A model generated the notes under the pieces. That model had not been told where the DNA came from, ran no database searches, and was given only the letters and a program-made list of their open reading frames with translations. From Desulfobacula sp. (GTDB taxonomy: Bacteria > Desulfobacterota > Desulfobacteria > Desulfobacterales > Desulfobacteraceae), in the NCBI GenBank assembly GCA_020048635.1, contig JAIFMF010000033.1, positions 1 to 62,987 on the forward strand: DNA of 62,987 nt. The letters are read 5' to 3'. Below are positions 16,473 through 24,819 of the stretch, one piece after another. The translations under genes and the position numbers were made by a program. Numbering within the stretch: the stretch's first letter is position 1; the number at the start of each line of letters is the position of its first letter.

Positions 16473-17149
16473 CAGGCTTTTCTATACGGCAAAAGCTCTT
16501 CTTTTAATTGTTCCGGAACCTTATAACCGAGTGCTTCGGCTTTATCACAATGGGTAATGGCTTTATCAACCTCACCAGCCTCAAGATAGGCCACGGAGAG
16601 ATTATTATGGGCAATCGGAAAATCCGGGGCTATTTTTATGGCTTCAAGGTTGGCCTCAATCCCTTCACGAACAAGTCCCTTCATAAAATAGGCATTTCCA
16701 AGGGTGGTATAGGCCTGGACAAAATTTTTATTATGAATGATGGCTTTTTTTAGATTCTTGATGGCTTTATCGACTTTTTCTTCATCCTCTTTCGAGTCTT
16801 TGCCGTCCACCATCTGTAAAAGGACAAAAGCCATATTTCCATAGCCTTCGGCAAAACCGGCCCTTGCCTTTGTAGCATTCTGATTATATCTGTAGCATCC
16901 CTCAAGATCATTTCTCTGAAGGCAGATACCTCCTAACAGAACATAGGCCTCGGCCAGCGTCGGACTGCATTCAATGGCATCATGAAGCACTTTTTCAGCC
17001 TCTGCATATTCCTGTTTTCCCATAAGGGCCACTGCAAGGTTGTAATGGGTTGTTCCGCATTCTTCATTGCCCGTCAACTGGCTTCTCAACCGGACGATTT
17101 GCTCATCCGCACTTTTTGGAAGGCGTTTTGCCTGATCCGTATCCGTCAT
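16472..17149 (-). CDS. Tetratricopeptide-repeat protein
   Basis: The 225-residue protein consists of about five TPR units, visible as repeated blocks such as HYNLAVALMGKQEYAEAEKV, AYVLLGGICLQRNDLEGCY, AYTTLGNAYFMKGLVREGIE and AHNNLSVAYLEAGEVDKAIT with the W/L-G-Y-A-F-A-P pattern. No signal sequence, so it is a cytoplasmic protein-protein scaffold. It is translationally coupled to the 391-residue gene by a TGATG overlap, and both precede dsrAB. AAGGAT lies eight bases before the ATG and a good promoter lies 60 bases upstream. Confidence 0.88.
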   Translation of the reverse strand: MTDTDQAKRLPKSADEQIVRLRSQLTGNEECGTTHYNLAVALMGKQEYAEAEKVLHDAIECSPTLAEAYVLLGGICLQRNDLEGCYRYNQNATKARAGFAEGYGNMAFVLLQMVDGKDSKEDEEKVDKAIKNLKKAIIHNKNFVQAYTTLGNAYFMKGLVREGIEANLEAIKIAPDFPIAHNNLSVAYLEAGEVDKAITHCDKAEALGYKVPEQLKEELLPYRKA

Positions 17150-17206
17150 TATGAATATCCTTATATCTGATTGCTGAAAAATTATTTTTTCTAATTAAAA
17201 TCAGCT

Positions 17207-17235
17207 ATATTATTTCTGATACAATTTTGTGTCAA
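17207..17235 (-). promoter_or_regulatory. Promoter of the TPR gene
   Basis: On the minus strand TTGACA and TAATAT are separated by 17 bases, placing the start near 17200 and giving a 50-base leader. Confidence 0.55.
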
Positions 17236-17364
17236 GCCCCATTAAAACTATTCAGCAGTTTCAAATTAGGCTTGAACCGAAGCAAGACTTGTGATAGCAG
17301 GTGTAAAAGATCATTCGTCAAACAATTATTTATTTACAGGTTATTGACAAGGCAGGCAAAAGAC

Positions 17365-18399
17365 ATGAAACCAGGATGCTATACCGCATTAATCACCCCT
17401 TTTAATCAGGCCGGAGAGCTTGATCGGGAAGGTTTGGAACAACTTATCAATTTTCAAATTGAAAATGGTGTCACCGGGATACTCGCCACCGGGACCACTG
17501 GTGAAAGCCCTACATTCAAATGGAAAGAACACGACTATGTGATCGCACTGGTTGCAGCGCTTGCAAAAAATAAATGCCTCAGGATCGCCGGAACAGGCAG
17601 CAATAATACTGCAGAAGCACTGGAAGCCGTCAGCCATGCCGCCAATGAAGATGTGGATGCCGTTCTCATGGTTGATCCCTATTACAACGGCCCCAGCTCC
17701 CTTGAAATCCGGAGAGAATACTATGAGGTTGTCGCCGGAAAATTTCCAGGCCTGAACATCATCCCCTATATCATTCCAGGAAGAACCGGAGCACAGATGT
17801 TGCCCCAGGATCTGGCCATCCTGGCAAAAACCTGCCCCAATGTGACCAGTGTAAAAGAAGCCACGGGAAATCTTGACAATATGAAGCTCACCAGAAAATA
17901 TTGCGGGAATGACTTCATGATTTTCTCAGGGGATGACGCCCTGGTCTATGACATCATGACCCATCCTGAAATCAGGGCCTGCGGTTCCATTTCCGTCATG
18001 TCCAATATTGCCCCGAAATTCATGACTGAGCTCGTTGCCCTCTTGAACCAGGGCGATATCGCCGGGGCCATGAAACTTCAGACTGCCTTGAAACCGTTGC
18101 TGGATCTTGTGGTTGTGACCACACAGGAAACTTCAGAATTCGGACCTGTCAATTGCAGATCGAGAAATCCGGTTCCCGTTAAAACCTTGATGCAGTTGAT
18201 AGGCATGCCCGCTGGCCCCTGCCGAAAGCCCCTTGGAAAAATGACAAAAAAAGGCTTTACAGTAGTTCTCGATGCAGTCAGAGGTGTTTTTTCCGGTCAC
18301 CCGGAAATATTTGACCCAATTGCTTCATATTTCAATGTGGATATTGAAAAAAGGCTTTATGATCCTGAATTCCAGAAAAATTTGTGGTACTCTTATTAG
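17365..18399 (+). CDS. dapA: DapA-like dihydrodipicolinate synthase family protein
   Basis: The start ATG at 17365 (MKPGCYTALITPF) matches the family's beginning; an upstream in-frame ATG would add 46 residues of no family similarity. The TIM-barrel aldolase motifs are present: ATGTTGESPTF, the YYNGPSS loop, IPYIIPGRTG with the tyrosine, and the Schiff-base lysine in SVKEATGN. It would condense pyruvate with aspartate semialdehyde in lysine/diaminopimelate synthesis. At 344 residues it exceeds the usual 290; the extra 50 C-terminal residues after the PVPVKTLMQLIGMP region are a distinctive tail. A related aldolase substrate cannot be excluded. No strong ribosome site is seen (AAGGCAGG). Confidence 0.82.
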   Translation: MKPGCYTALITPFNQAGELDREGLEQLINFQIENGVTGILATGTTGESPTFKWKEHDYVIALVAALAKNKCLRIAGTGSNNTAEALEAVSHAANEDVDAVLMVDPYYNGPSSLEIRREYYEVVAGKFPGLNIIPYIIPGRTGAQMLPQDLAILAKTCPNVTSVKEATGNLDNMKLTRKYCGNDFMIFSGDDALVYDIMTHPEIRACGSISVMSNIAPKFMTELVALLNQGDIAGAMKLQTALKPLLDLVVVTTQETSEFGPVNCRSRNPVPVKTLMQLIGMPAGPCRKPLGKMTKKGFTVVLDAVRGVFSGHPEIFDPIASYFNVDIEKRLYDPEFQKNLWYSY

Positions 18400-18421
18400 C
18401 ATCCTATTGATATCAGATAGT

Positions 18422-18453
18422 AAGAGGCCATGCAGAAACCGGCATGGCCTCTT
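18422..18453. terminator. Bidirectional terminator between dapA-like and ykgJ-like genes
   Basis: AAGAGGCCATGC at 18422-18433 pairs perfectly with GCATGGCCTCTT at 18442-18453 across an 8-base loop. The minus-strand side is followed by a short T-rich run. Confidence 0.75.
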
Positions 18454-18473
18454 AAAACAATGGTATGAAACTG

Positions 18474-19265
18474 CTATTTTTTTTCTTTTAGTTTGAATTT
18501 CTCCTGCCCTGTATTGAAAAAGGTGGCTTTCAACCATTCAAAGCCAAACTGTAAAAGCTTGATATCATCTTTTTTAATATTTTCAATTTCTTCTTCCGGA
18601 AGATCATATCTTGAAAGGAAGGTGGTGTTGAAAACAAAGTCCCTGAATTTATCGATATTATAGCAGGCAAGAAAAAACATTTTTTTGCTTTCTTCCGTAA
18701 GTCTCATGCTCGGAGGCAAAGATTTTTTACGGACAATAAGCTCCATCCATCCGTCGTTCACCCGGTCCCGAAGGTCAACGCCCTGATCTTCCCGCCATTC
18801 AGCCACAGTCCATTCTTTATCTTCTTCAAATCCTCGGCAGTGGGCCTCTTTTACCGTAAAAAAGAATTCATCTTTTTCACCATTTTCACCGGAATAACTC
18901 AGTGAACCAACACCCAGGGGATAATACCGACAGGTTGTGGGGCGGTCCTGGTAAATAGCGCAGCCGTCCTTGTCTTCAACAAAGGGGCAAGATTTTTTTT
19001 CATCATCCAGAAGTTTCAGGGTCACGACGGGAAGGCCTGCCTTTTCGAGGATCTCCGGCTTTGTAAATATGGCAAGGAACTCTTCCGAGTTCATGTCCAG
19101 CTTTTTTCTCATGGTCAGGATATCATAAGGGGTCAGCATGATATCAATGCCCCGGCAGCAGTCGGTAAAACATTTCACACCCTTGTGGCATTGAAACTGG
19201 AATTTACTTTTCAGACTGAGCTGCTCCGGCGGTATTTCTGATTTTTTTGTAGCGGTATCGGTCAT
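18474..19265 (-). CDS. YkgJ-like cysteine-cluster (metal-chelating) protein
   Basis: The 263-residue protein belongs to the zinc/iron-chelating family with clustered cysteines: QCHKGVKCFTDCCRG near the N-terminus, then KKSCPFVEDKDGCAIYQDRPTTCRYYP, the C-x(n)-C-x(5)-R-P-x2-C signature. Such proteins may bind an Fe-S cluster or zinc; their role is not settled. The ATG at 19263-19265 is preferred over an ATG 72 bases upstream because it has GAGGAAG at the right distance and because the promoter's -35 lies over the upstream start. It is monocistronic and convergent with dapA-like. Confidence 0.82.
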   Translation of the reverse strand: MTDTATKKSEIPPEQLSLKSKFQFQCHKGVKCFTDCCRGIDIMLTPYDILTMRKKLDMNSEEFLAIFTKPEILEKAGLPVVTLKLLDDEKKSCPFVEDKDGCAIYQDRPTTCRYYPLGVGSLSYSGENGEKDEFFFTVKEAHCRGFEEDKEWTVAEWREDQGVDLRDRVNDGWMELIVRKKSLPPSMRLTEESKKMFFLACYNIDKFRDFVFNTTFLSRYDLPEEEIENIKKDDIKLLQFGFEWLKATFFNTGQEKFKLKEKK

Positions 19266-19308
19266 TATTTCTTCCTCATCATTTTTTAGTAGTCCCTCAA
19301 AAATGTGG

Positions 19309-19337
19309 ACTATACGAAAAAAATACAATAATGTCAA
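19309..19337 (-). promoter_or_regulatory. Promoter of the ykgJ-like gene
   Basis: TTGACA and TATAGT with a 17-base spacer on the minus strand, start expected near 19302. It overlaps an apparent upstream in-frame start and so settles the true start at 19265. Confidence 0.65.
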
Positions 19338-19399
19338 TTGATTACACTTTTTCTATACTTCTGGTGGTCGGAACACGACTGAATCCAGACCAAAATCAA

Positions 19400-19428
19400 T
19401 TGACAGATGTTCTTTTTCAAAATAAATA
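19400..19428 (+). promoter_or_regulatory. Candidate promoter of galU
   Basis: TTGACA, 17-base spacer, TAAATA, about 60 bases before the galU ATG. The -10 is a weak match. Confidence 0.45.
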
Positions 19429-19495
19429 ACATAAAAACAGTTTTGAGCACCATAGGGTTGATTCATGTTTTTGTAAATCACTTTGAGAGGTTTCC

Positions 19496-20368
19496 ATGAA
19501 AATTAGAAAAGCGGTATTTCCGGTAGCTGGTCTTGGAACACGATTTATTCCCGCTACCAAAGCCATGGCAAAAGAAATGCTCCCGGTTGTAGATAAACCG
19601 ATTATCCAGTATGCGGTAGAAGAAGCGTTTGCCGCCGGAATAGAACAGATTATTTTTGTTACAGGCCGGGGCAAAAAAGCTTTGGAAGACCATTTTGACA
19701 GATCTTTTGAAATCGAACATACTCTGATGGAAAAAGGAAAAGATGATCTTTTAAAACAAATCCAACAGCTTGTACCGCAAACCGGCACCATTGTCTATAC
19801 CCGGCAGAATCAGCCATTGGGACTGGGTCATGCCATCTGGTGCGCCAGAGATATTGTGGGTGATGAGCCCTTTGCCGTCCTTCTGGCCGATGACCTTATC
19901 CAGACCGATAAACCCGTACTGACTGAAATGGTCAAAAAATTTGATCGACTCAGGGCTTCAATTGCCGCCATCATGGAAATTGAAAAAGATCAGACCGATA
20001 AATACGGCATCCTGAAAGCGACGCAGATAGAAGATGATATTGTCAAAATTGATGACATGATTGAAAAACCAAAGCCTGAGAATGCTCCTTCCAACCTGGC
20101 CATTGTCGGGCGGTATATTCTGACTCCCAGAATTTTTTACCACCTGGAAAAAGGGAAAAAAGGCGCCAACGGGGAGATCCAGCTCACTGATGCCATGAAA
20201 GCGCTCCTGAATGAACAGCCTATCTTTGGGTATCGATTTAAAGGAAAACGATTTGACTGTGGTGATAAGGTTGGATTTCAGATGGCCAACCTTGCCTTTG
20301 CCCTGGAAAGACCGGACATGAGAGACAAGCTGATCAGTTTTATAAGAGAAATTGAGAAAAAATTCTGA
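19496..20368 (+). CDS. galU: UTP-glucose-1-phosphate uridylyltransferase GalU
   Basis: The 290-residue protein shows the nucleotidyltransferase signature GLGTRFIPATKAMAKEMLPV at residues 11-30, the second conserved block VDKPIIQYAVEEA, the GLGHAIWCA block, and the DDLIQ metal site. It makes UDP-glucose from UTP and glucose-1-phosphate for surface polysaccharides and lipopolysaccharide. Length and start agree with the family; GAGAGG precedes the ATG. It is convergent with the lytic transglycosylase six bases away. Confidence 0.95.
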   Translation: MKIRKAVFPVAGLGTRFIPATKAMAKEMLPVVDKPIIQYAVEEAFAAGIEQIIFVTGRGKKALEDHFDRSFEIEHTLMEKGKDDLLKQIQQLVPQTGTIVYTRQNQPLGLGHAIWCARDIVGDEPFAVLLADDLIQTDKPVLTEMVKKFDRLRASIAAIMEIEKDQTDKYGILKATQIEDDIVKIDDMIEKPKPENAPSNLAIVGRYILTPRIFYHLEKGKKGANGEIQLTDAMKALLNEQPIFGYRFKGKRFDCGDKVGFQMANLAFALERPDMRDKLISFIREIEKKF

Positions 20369-20374
20369 TCCACA

Positions 20375-20953
20375 TCAGGAATCTTTATACTGCTTATAAA
20401 GTTTCATCACTTTTCTGACATAGTTCTGGGTTTCTTCATAGGGTGGAATCTGACGGTACTGATCGACTGCCTCGGGCCCTGCATTATACGCGGCAAGAAC
20501 CAGAGGCAGCTTGTTTTCGTATCGCCTCAGAAGCTCCTGAAGATATTTTACCCCCCCCATGATGTTCTGTGCGGGATTAAACGGATCCTGTACAGAAAGA
20601 GATCGGAAATTACCCGGCATGATCTGCATCAGTCCTTTTGCCCCTTTTTTTGAAACCGCTTCCGGATCAAAATTGGATTCAGCCTCAATCACGGCTTTAA
20701 TCAAGGAGAAATCCACATCGTATTTCTCTGTGGCTTTCCTGATAATGTGGTCATATTCGACGGTGCTGAAGCTTCTTCTTGTCCTTGAAGGCAACTCCTT
20801 TACAAATAATTTATATTTATCTGATGAGGGAACATTTGTAAAATTAACAACACCGTTTTTATCAACATACATATAGATATCTGCCGCAGCAGTGTGAATG
20901 AAAATAATGCTCAGGGAAAGCGTCAGAAAATGGAAAAAGGGGTTCTTTTTCAT
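20375..20953 (-). CDS. Lytic transglycosylase with DUF4124-like N-terminus
   Basis: The 192-residue protein has a signal peptide (about 1-24), a short DUF4124-type stretch IYMYVDKNGVVNFTNVPSS, then a complete SLT domain from about residue 75: catalytic Glu in VIEAESNFDPEAVS, GAKGLMQIMP, GGVKYLQELL, and AYNAGPEAVDQ. It would cleave the peptidoglycan glycan strand with anhydro-ring formation in the periplasm, for wall turnover or insertion of envelope complexes. It overlaps the preceding 123-residue gene by four bases, so the two are coupled. Confidence 0.93.
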   Translation of the reverse strand: MKKNPFFHFLTLSLSIIFIHTAAADIYMYVDKNGVVNFTNVPSSDKYKLFVKELPSRTRRSFSTVEYDHIIRKATEKYDVDFSLIKAVIEAESNFDPEAVSKKGAKGLMQIMPGNFRSLSVQDPFNPAQNIMGGVKYLQELLRRYENKLPLVLAAYNAGPEAVDQYRQIPPYEETQNYVRKVMKLYKQYKDS

Positions 20954-21321
20954 TTTATCCTGTTCTTATATTCCTTTAAGACAAATTTCCCGGGAAAACC
21001 CGGCTTTTCCACATATTGACCCATATTTTTGATATAGGTTTCAACAATATTGCCAAACACTTCATCCCGGTCATGGTTCAGGATGAAATTCCGTTCAATT
21101 TTATATTCATACTCCACCGTATCTCCCAGGATTCCCAGAATCTCCTGAAATTTAAAATCCGACAAGGGGGTATCGGAAAACAGTTCTTTTGCGATTTTAA
21201 TCTCCATATTTGCCTTCATCACAACAACCCAGCCGGCTTCACTGATCTTACGGGACAAATCCGATATTACAAGGGTATGGCCGTTTTCAAGTTTAATTGT
21301 CTTTATGATACGTTGCTCCAT
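20950..21321 (-). CDS. Hypothetical cytoplasmic protein
   Basis: I do not recognise this 123-residue protein. It is small, acidic-basic mixed, without membrane spans, and starts MEQRIIKTIKLENGHTLVIS, suggesting a beta-rich first half and helical second half. It is translationally coupled (ATGA overlap) to the lytic transglycosylase and lies 40 bases after the PHP-helicase fusion, so the three may form one transcript. The function cannot be inferred from motifs. Confidence 0.65.
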   Translation of the reverse strand: MEQRIIKTIKLENGHTLVISDLSRKISEAGWVVVMKANMEIKIAKELFSDTPLSDFKFQEILGILGDTVEYEYKIERNFILNHDRDEVFGNIVETYIKNMGQYVEKPGFPGKFVLKEYKNRIK

Positions 21322-21361
21322 TCTTATCCTGATCTTTCCTTTTCCACGAATTTTTTAACTT

Positions 21362-24300
21362 TCAGAACAATTCCATCTGTTCCGGCTTCTTTGCCTCCGG
21401 CATCCGATCCGCGCTTTTTTCCAGCCGGGTCAATTTTTTTTCAATATCTTCAATAAATAAAGACCGTTGCTGTTTAAGGCTCCTGCCATATATGCGTCTT
21501 TTTTTTGCATAAGTCAAACAAAGAATGTCCATGGCCCTTGTCATGGCGACGTAGAAAAGGCGGCGCTCCTCTTCCATATTATCGATATGTTGCCCATCCC
21601 TTGCAAAGGGAATCAGCCCCTGTTCGCACCCTGCCACAAACACAACCGGAAATTCAAGCCCTTTGGCTGCATGCAGGGTCAGAAGGGATACCTTTTCCAC
21701 CTCATATTCCAGAACATCTGCATCCTGATCAAGGGCAAGGGCGTCAAGGAATCCCTTCAGATTATGGTGAACCCGTGCCAGGGACAAAAGTTTTTCAAAG
21801 GCCTGCTTTGTTCCATCATTTTTTTCCATGATCTCATTCAGACCCGCCTTTTTGCATAAAAGCCTCAGTCCTGATTCATTGTCAAGCGATTGGATTTCAT
21901 TTTTCAGGGCCTTGATTTCTTCGGAGCTGAGCCCAACCTGTAAGGGTTTCTCCCCCATGAAATCCTCATTCTGAGTTATGATCCTGCTAAGAGAGATCAG
22001 TTGAGAAATTCCCTCCATCTTCAGCATATTGTTCTTATCGGCTACCTGAAATGGAATGCCGGCCTTTTCAAACACATGAATAAAAGCCTCGCACTGTTTG
22101 CGGGTCCGGAAAAGAACGGCAAAATCTGCAAACGAATACTCTTTGGAATTTTCGAATTCATTTTTTCGCGTATCCATGGAAAAAAAAGAAGTCCCGCCCA
22201 CAAGGGTTTCAATCATTTTTCCAATGGCAAAGGCTTCATTCTGTTCAGAGGCTGTCTCTTTGATGATGAGCTTTTTGGGGGTTCCGATATCTGAAAAAAT
22301 CCTGATTTTCTCATCATTTTCCGATGATTTGCAAATCACCTGGAAGGATGCGTCCAGAATGGTCTGCGCCGACCTGTAATTTTGGGTCAGGATAATTTTT
22401 TCACATCCTGGGAAATCAAGCTCAAACCGCTTGAAATAGATATTGTCCGATCCCCTGAATCCATAGATGGACTGATCCGGATCACCGATCACAACAATAT
22501 GATTATCCCTGGACAGAATCCTTACCAGTTCGTACTGCCCGTAATTCAGATCCTGGTATTCATCAATAAAGATATAACGATACCGTCTACGGGCTGCCGA
22601 CAAGATCTTTTCTTCTTTGGTCAACGCCTTGACGGTTAAAAAGATGAGATCTTCAAAATCCGCCATATTCCTTTCTTTGCATAGCAAGAGATAGTCTTTG
22701 TAAACCTTTCTGAAACTCTCTGATCCATTTTCGCCCGCAATCGTTTCAAGGTCATCTTCAAGCCCCAGGAGATTCTGCTTGTAAAAACCGATCAGATGGT
22801 CTGCTGCATTAATGTCTTTCTTTTTTGCCGTTGCCCCCATGGCTTCCCTGATTAGGGCAATCCGCATAGAGTCATCGGCAATGCTCGCATCAAACCCTTG
22901 ATGTTCTTTTAGGAATGCAAAGCAAAAGGCGTGAAAGGTAGCCGCCGTTACAGCTCTTTTTGGGCTCCCTGATCCCGGTAGATATTTTTGAATTCGCTTT
23001 TCCAGTTCTTTTGCCGCCTTGTTAGTAAATGTCAAGGCAAGGATGGAACCTGCATCAATTGCCCTTTCAGATACGAGATACGCAATTTTTGCAGTTAAGG
23101 TTCTGGTCTTGCCGGTTCCAGGCCCTGCCTGGATGATGATGGCCCTGGACAACGATTCAACCGCCTTTTGCTGATCAGGATTAAGACCTTTCAGTACATC
23201 CGAATTCCGGTCCTTCAGTAGTGGTTCCGGTGACTTTTTGAGTTTTCTTTCAGCCACCAATGTTCTTTTAACAACCGTCGTTGACGTTTTTTCCGATAAA
23301 TCCGCAGAAATAGCGAATGAAAATATTTTCTCGCCCTTAAGACTCTGTTTTTCCTCCCTTGAAAAAATACCAACCTTTCCGAATTCCCCGTCATAGCCGG
23401 GTTCGATTTGAATCTTTCCTTCCCGCATCCGTTTAACCGCCTCGGCCAGCAAAGGGATCCTTGCAGTTTCTATCTCTTCAATGGATTTACCCATGAGGAT
23501 GTGGAGCTCAGGCCCCAGAGATTCTGTAGCCCGTTGATAAGCTTCAATGACCCTTTTTGTCTTCGGCCCCACATCAAAAATTTCTGAAAGGATATCTGTC
23601 AGGGGGATAATGCTCATAAATCCTTGTCGGTTTTCGGGCCTATATCCTTCAGGCCTTGTGGCAAGTTCCTGTACCCGATTCAACACCCCAAGTGTCATCA
23701 TTCGACCGCACCCGGGGCAGATACCGTCCATGTCTGCCGTTTCGGCAGGGTTCAGGCTGACATTACATTTCCTATGCCCATCATAATGATATTTCCCCTG
23801 ATGAGGAAACATATCAAGGGTGCCCCAAAAGGCGTTCAGGTCATTCTCCTCAAGAGCCTGCCGGATATGAAAATAGTTTAATTCCGTATTAAAAACATTG
23901 GCATTCCGCCCGAGATAGCCGGGTGAATGGGCATCGGAATTGGAGATCAATCTGACAGTGTCAAGGTCCTGGATGCGCCAGTTCATGGGAGGGTCTGAAG
24001 ACAGTCCTGTTTCAACGGCAAAAATATGAGGTTTCAGATCGCCGAAGCATTCTTTAATGGAATCAAACCCGGATTTTGACCCGAAAAGGGAAAACCAGGG
24101 CGTCCAGATATGGGCCGGTACAAAAAATCCTTTATCACTGATATCCAGCATGATGGATAAAAGATCACGGGCATCCAACCCCAGAATGGGACGCCCGTCG
24201 GATTTGATGTTTCCAATGGCATCCAGTTTTGCATTAAATTTTTTAGCACTGTTGATATCCGGAAAATAGACAAGATTATGATTTTTTCTGACCCTTCCCT

Positions 24301-24607
24301 CGTTTTTGTAAATATTACTGATTTCTGTCTGGAGAATAAACCGGACAGGGCCCCTCAGATTTTCAGGTATGGTTTTATCAATCTTTTCTGCAATTTCTTT
24401 TTTCAGGGAAAACAACCCAGGCTCTTTTTCTTCAAGCTTAGTTTCTATTTCCTCAATCCAGGCAGGATAGGTAAAATCCCCGGTCCCCACAACGGTTATC
24501 CCCTTGATCTGGGCCACACGATAAAGGTGTTCAAAATCAAGATCCTTTGCGGTTGCCCGTGAATACCTGGAATGGATGTGAAGATCGGCAATAAATTTCA
24601 TTTTCAT
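21362..24607 (-). CDS. PHP-domain and UvrD-family helicase fusion protein
   Basis: The 1081-residue protein joins two families. Residues 1 to about 420 resemble a PHP phosphoesterase: DLHIHSRYSRA, GTGDFTYP, TEISNIY, HNLVYFP, PAHIWTPWFSLFGS and SNSDAHSPG supply the expected metal ligands, followed by a small zinc-finger-like stretch HRKC...CPGCGR. From about 480 there is a complete superfamily 1A helicase: QAGPGTGKTRTLTAK, TFTNKAAKELEKR, FIDEYQDLN, GDPDQSIYGFRGSD, QNYRSAQT, TLHAAKGLEFPVVFV and FYVAMTRA. The combination suggests a nucleic-acid-repair or processing enzyme with its own phosphoesterase/nuclease. No helicase partner gene is adjacent. The start ATG at 24607 is supported by the family-like DLHIHS position. 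Confidence 0.9.
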   Translation of the reverse strand: MKMKFIADLHIHSRYSRATAKDLDFEHLYRVAQIKGITVVGTGDFTYPAWIEEIETKLEEKEPGLFSLKKEIAEKIDKTIPENLRGPVRFILQTEISNIYKNEGRVRKNHNLVYFPDINSAKKFNAKLDAIGNIKSDGRPILGLDARDLLSIMLDISDKGFFVPAHIWTPWFSLFGSKSGFDSIKECFGDLKPHIFAVETGLSSDPPMNWRIQDLDTVRLISNSDAHSPGYLGRNANVFNTELNYFHIRQALEENDLNAFWGTLDMFPHQGKYHYDGHRKCNVSLNPAETADMDGICPGCGRMMTLGVLNRVQELATRPEGYRPENRQGFMSIIPLTDILSEIFDVGPKTKRVIEAYQRATESLGPELHILMGKSIEEIETARIPLLAEAVKRMREGKIQIEPGYDGEFGKVGIFSREEKQSLKGEKIFSFAISADLSEKTSTTVVKRTLVAERKLKKSPEPLLKDRNSDVLKGLNPDQQKAVESLSRAIIIQAGPGTGKTRTLTAKIAYLVSERAIDAGSILALTFTNKAAKELEKRIQKYLPGSGSPKRAVTAATFHAFCFAFLKEHQGFDASIADDSMRIALIREAMGATAKKKDINAADHLIGFYKQNLLGLEDDLETIAGENGSESFRKVYKDYLLLCKERNMADFEDLIFLTVKALTKEEKILSAARRRYRYIFIDEYQDLNYGQYELVRILSRDNHIVVIGDPDQSIYGFRGSDNIYFKRFELDFPGCEKIILTQNYRSAQTILDASFQVICKSSENDEKIRIFSDIGTPKKLIIKETASEQNEAFAIGKMIETLVGGTSFFSMDTRKNEFENSKEYSFADFAVLFRTRKQCEAFIHVFEKAGIPFQVADKNNMLKMEGISQLISLSRIITQNEDFMGEKPLQVGLSSEEIKALKNEIQSLDNESGLRLLCKKAGLNEIMEKNDGTKQAFEKLLSLARVHHNLKGFLDALALDQDADVLEYEVEKVSLLTLHAAKGLEFPVVFVAGCEQGLIPFARDGQHIDNMEEERRLFYVAMTRAMDILCLTYAKKRRIYGRSLKQQRSLFIEDIEKKLTRLEKSADRMPEAKKPEQMELF

Positions 24608-24735
24608 GTTGTCCGGTTAAAAGATTTATATTTTCACACAGGCTCAATAATTTACATGATTTCCTCTTAATTTTAAAGCAGGATTCTGATAAAGGATATC
24701 TATCCATTACATCACACTATATGAAAGGGTTTTGA

Positions 24736-24819
24736 ATGAACATGGTAAAAGACAAACTCCTCCTGATGACCGGGGCAGACACAAAATCCGCTAACCTTAA
24801 GGGGAGGTGCAGATTATGA
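24736..24819 (+). CDS. Possible 27-residue leader ORF
   Basis: An ATG at 24736 opens a 27-codon frame (beginning MNMVKDKLLLMTGAD) whose TGA overlaps the ATG of the thioredoxin-fold gene as ATGA. The AAAGGG upstream is a fair ribosome site. It may be a translationally coupled leader; it may equally be chance. Confidence 0.25.
   Translation: MNMVKDKLLLMTGADTKSANLKGRCRL

Noticed and set aside
17236..17364. Possible lysine riboswitch before the dapA-like gene
   Set aside because: I could not find the conserved lysine-box junction sequences; the gap holds no clear stem set.
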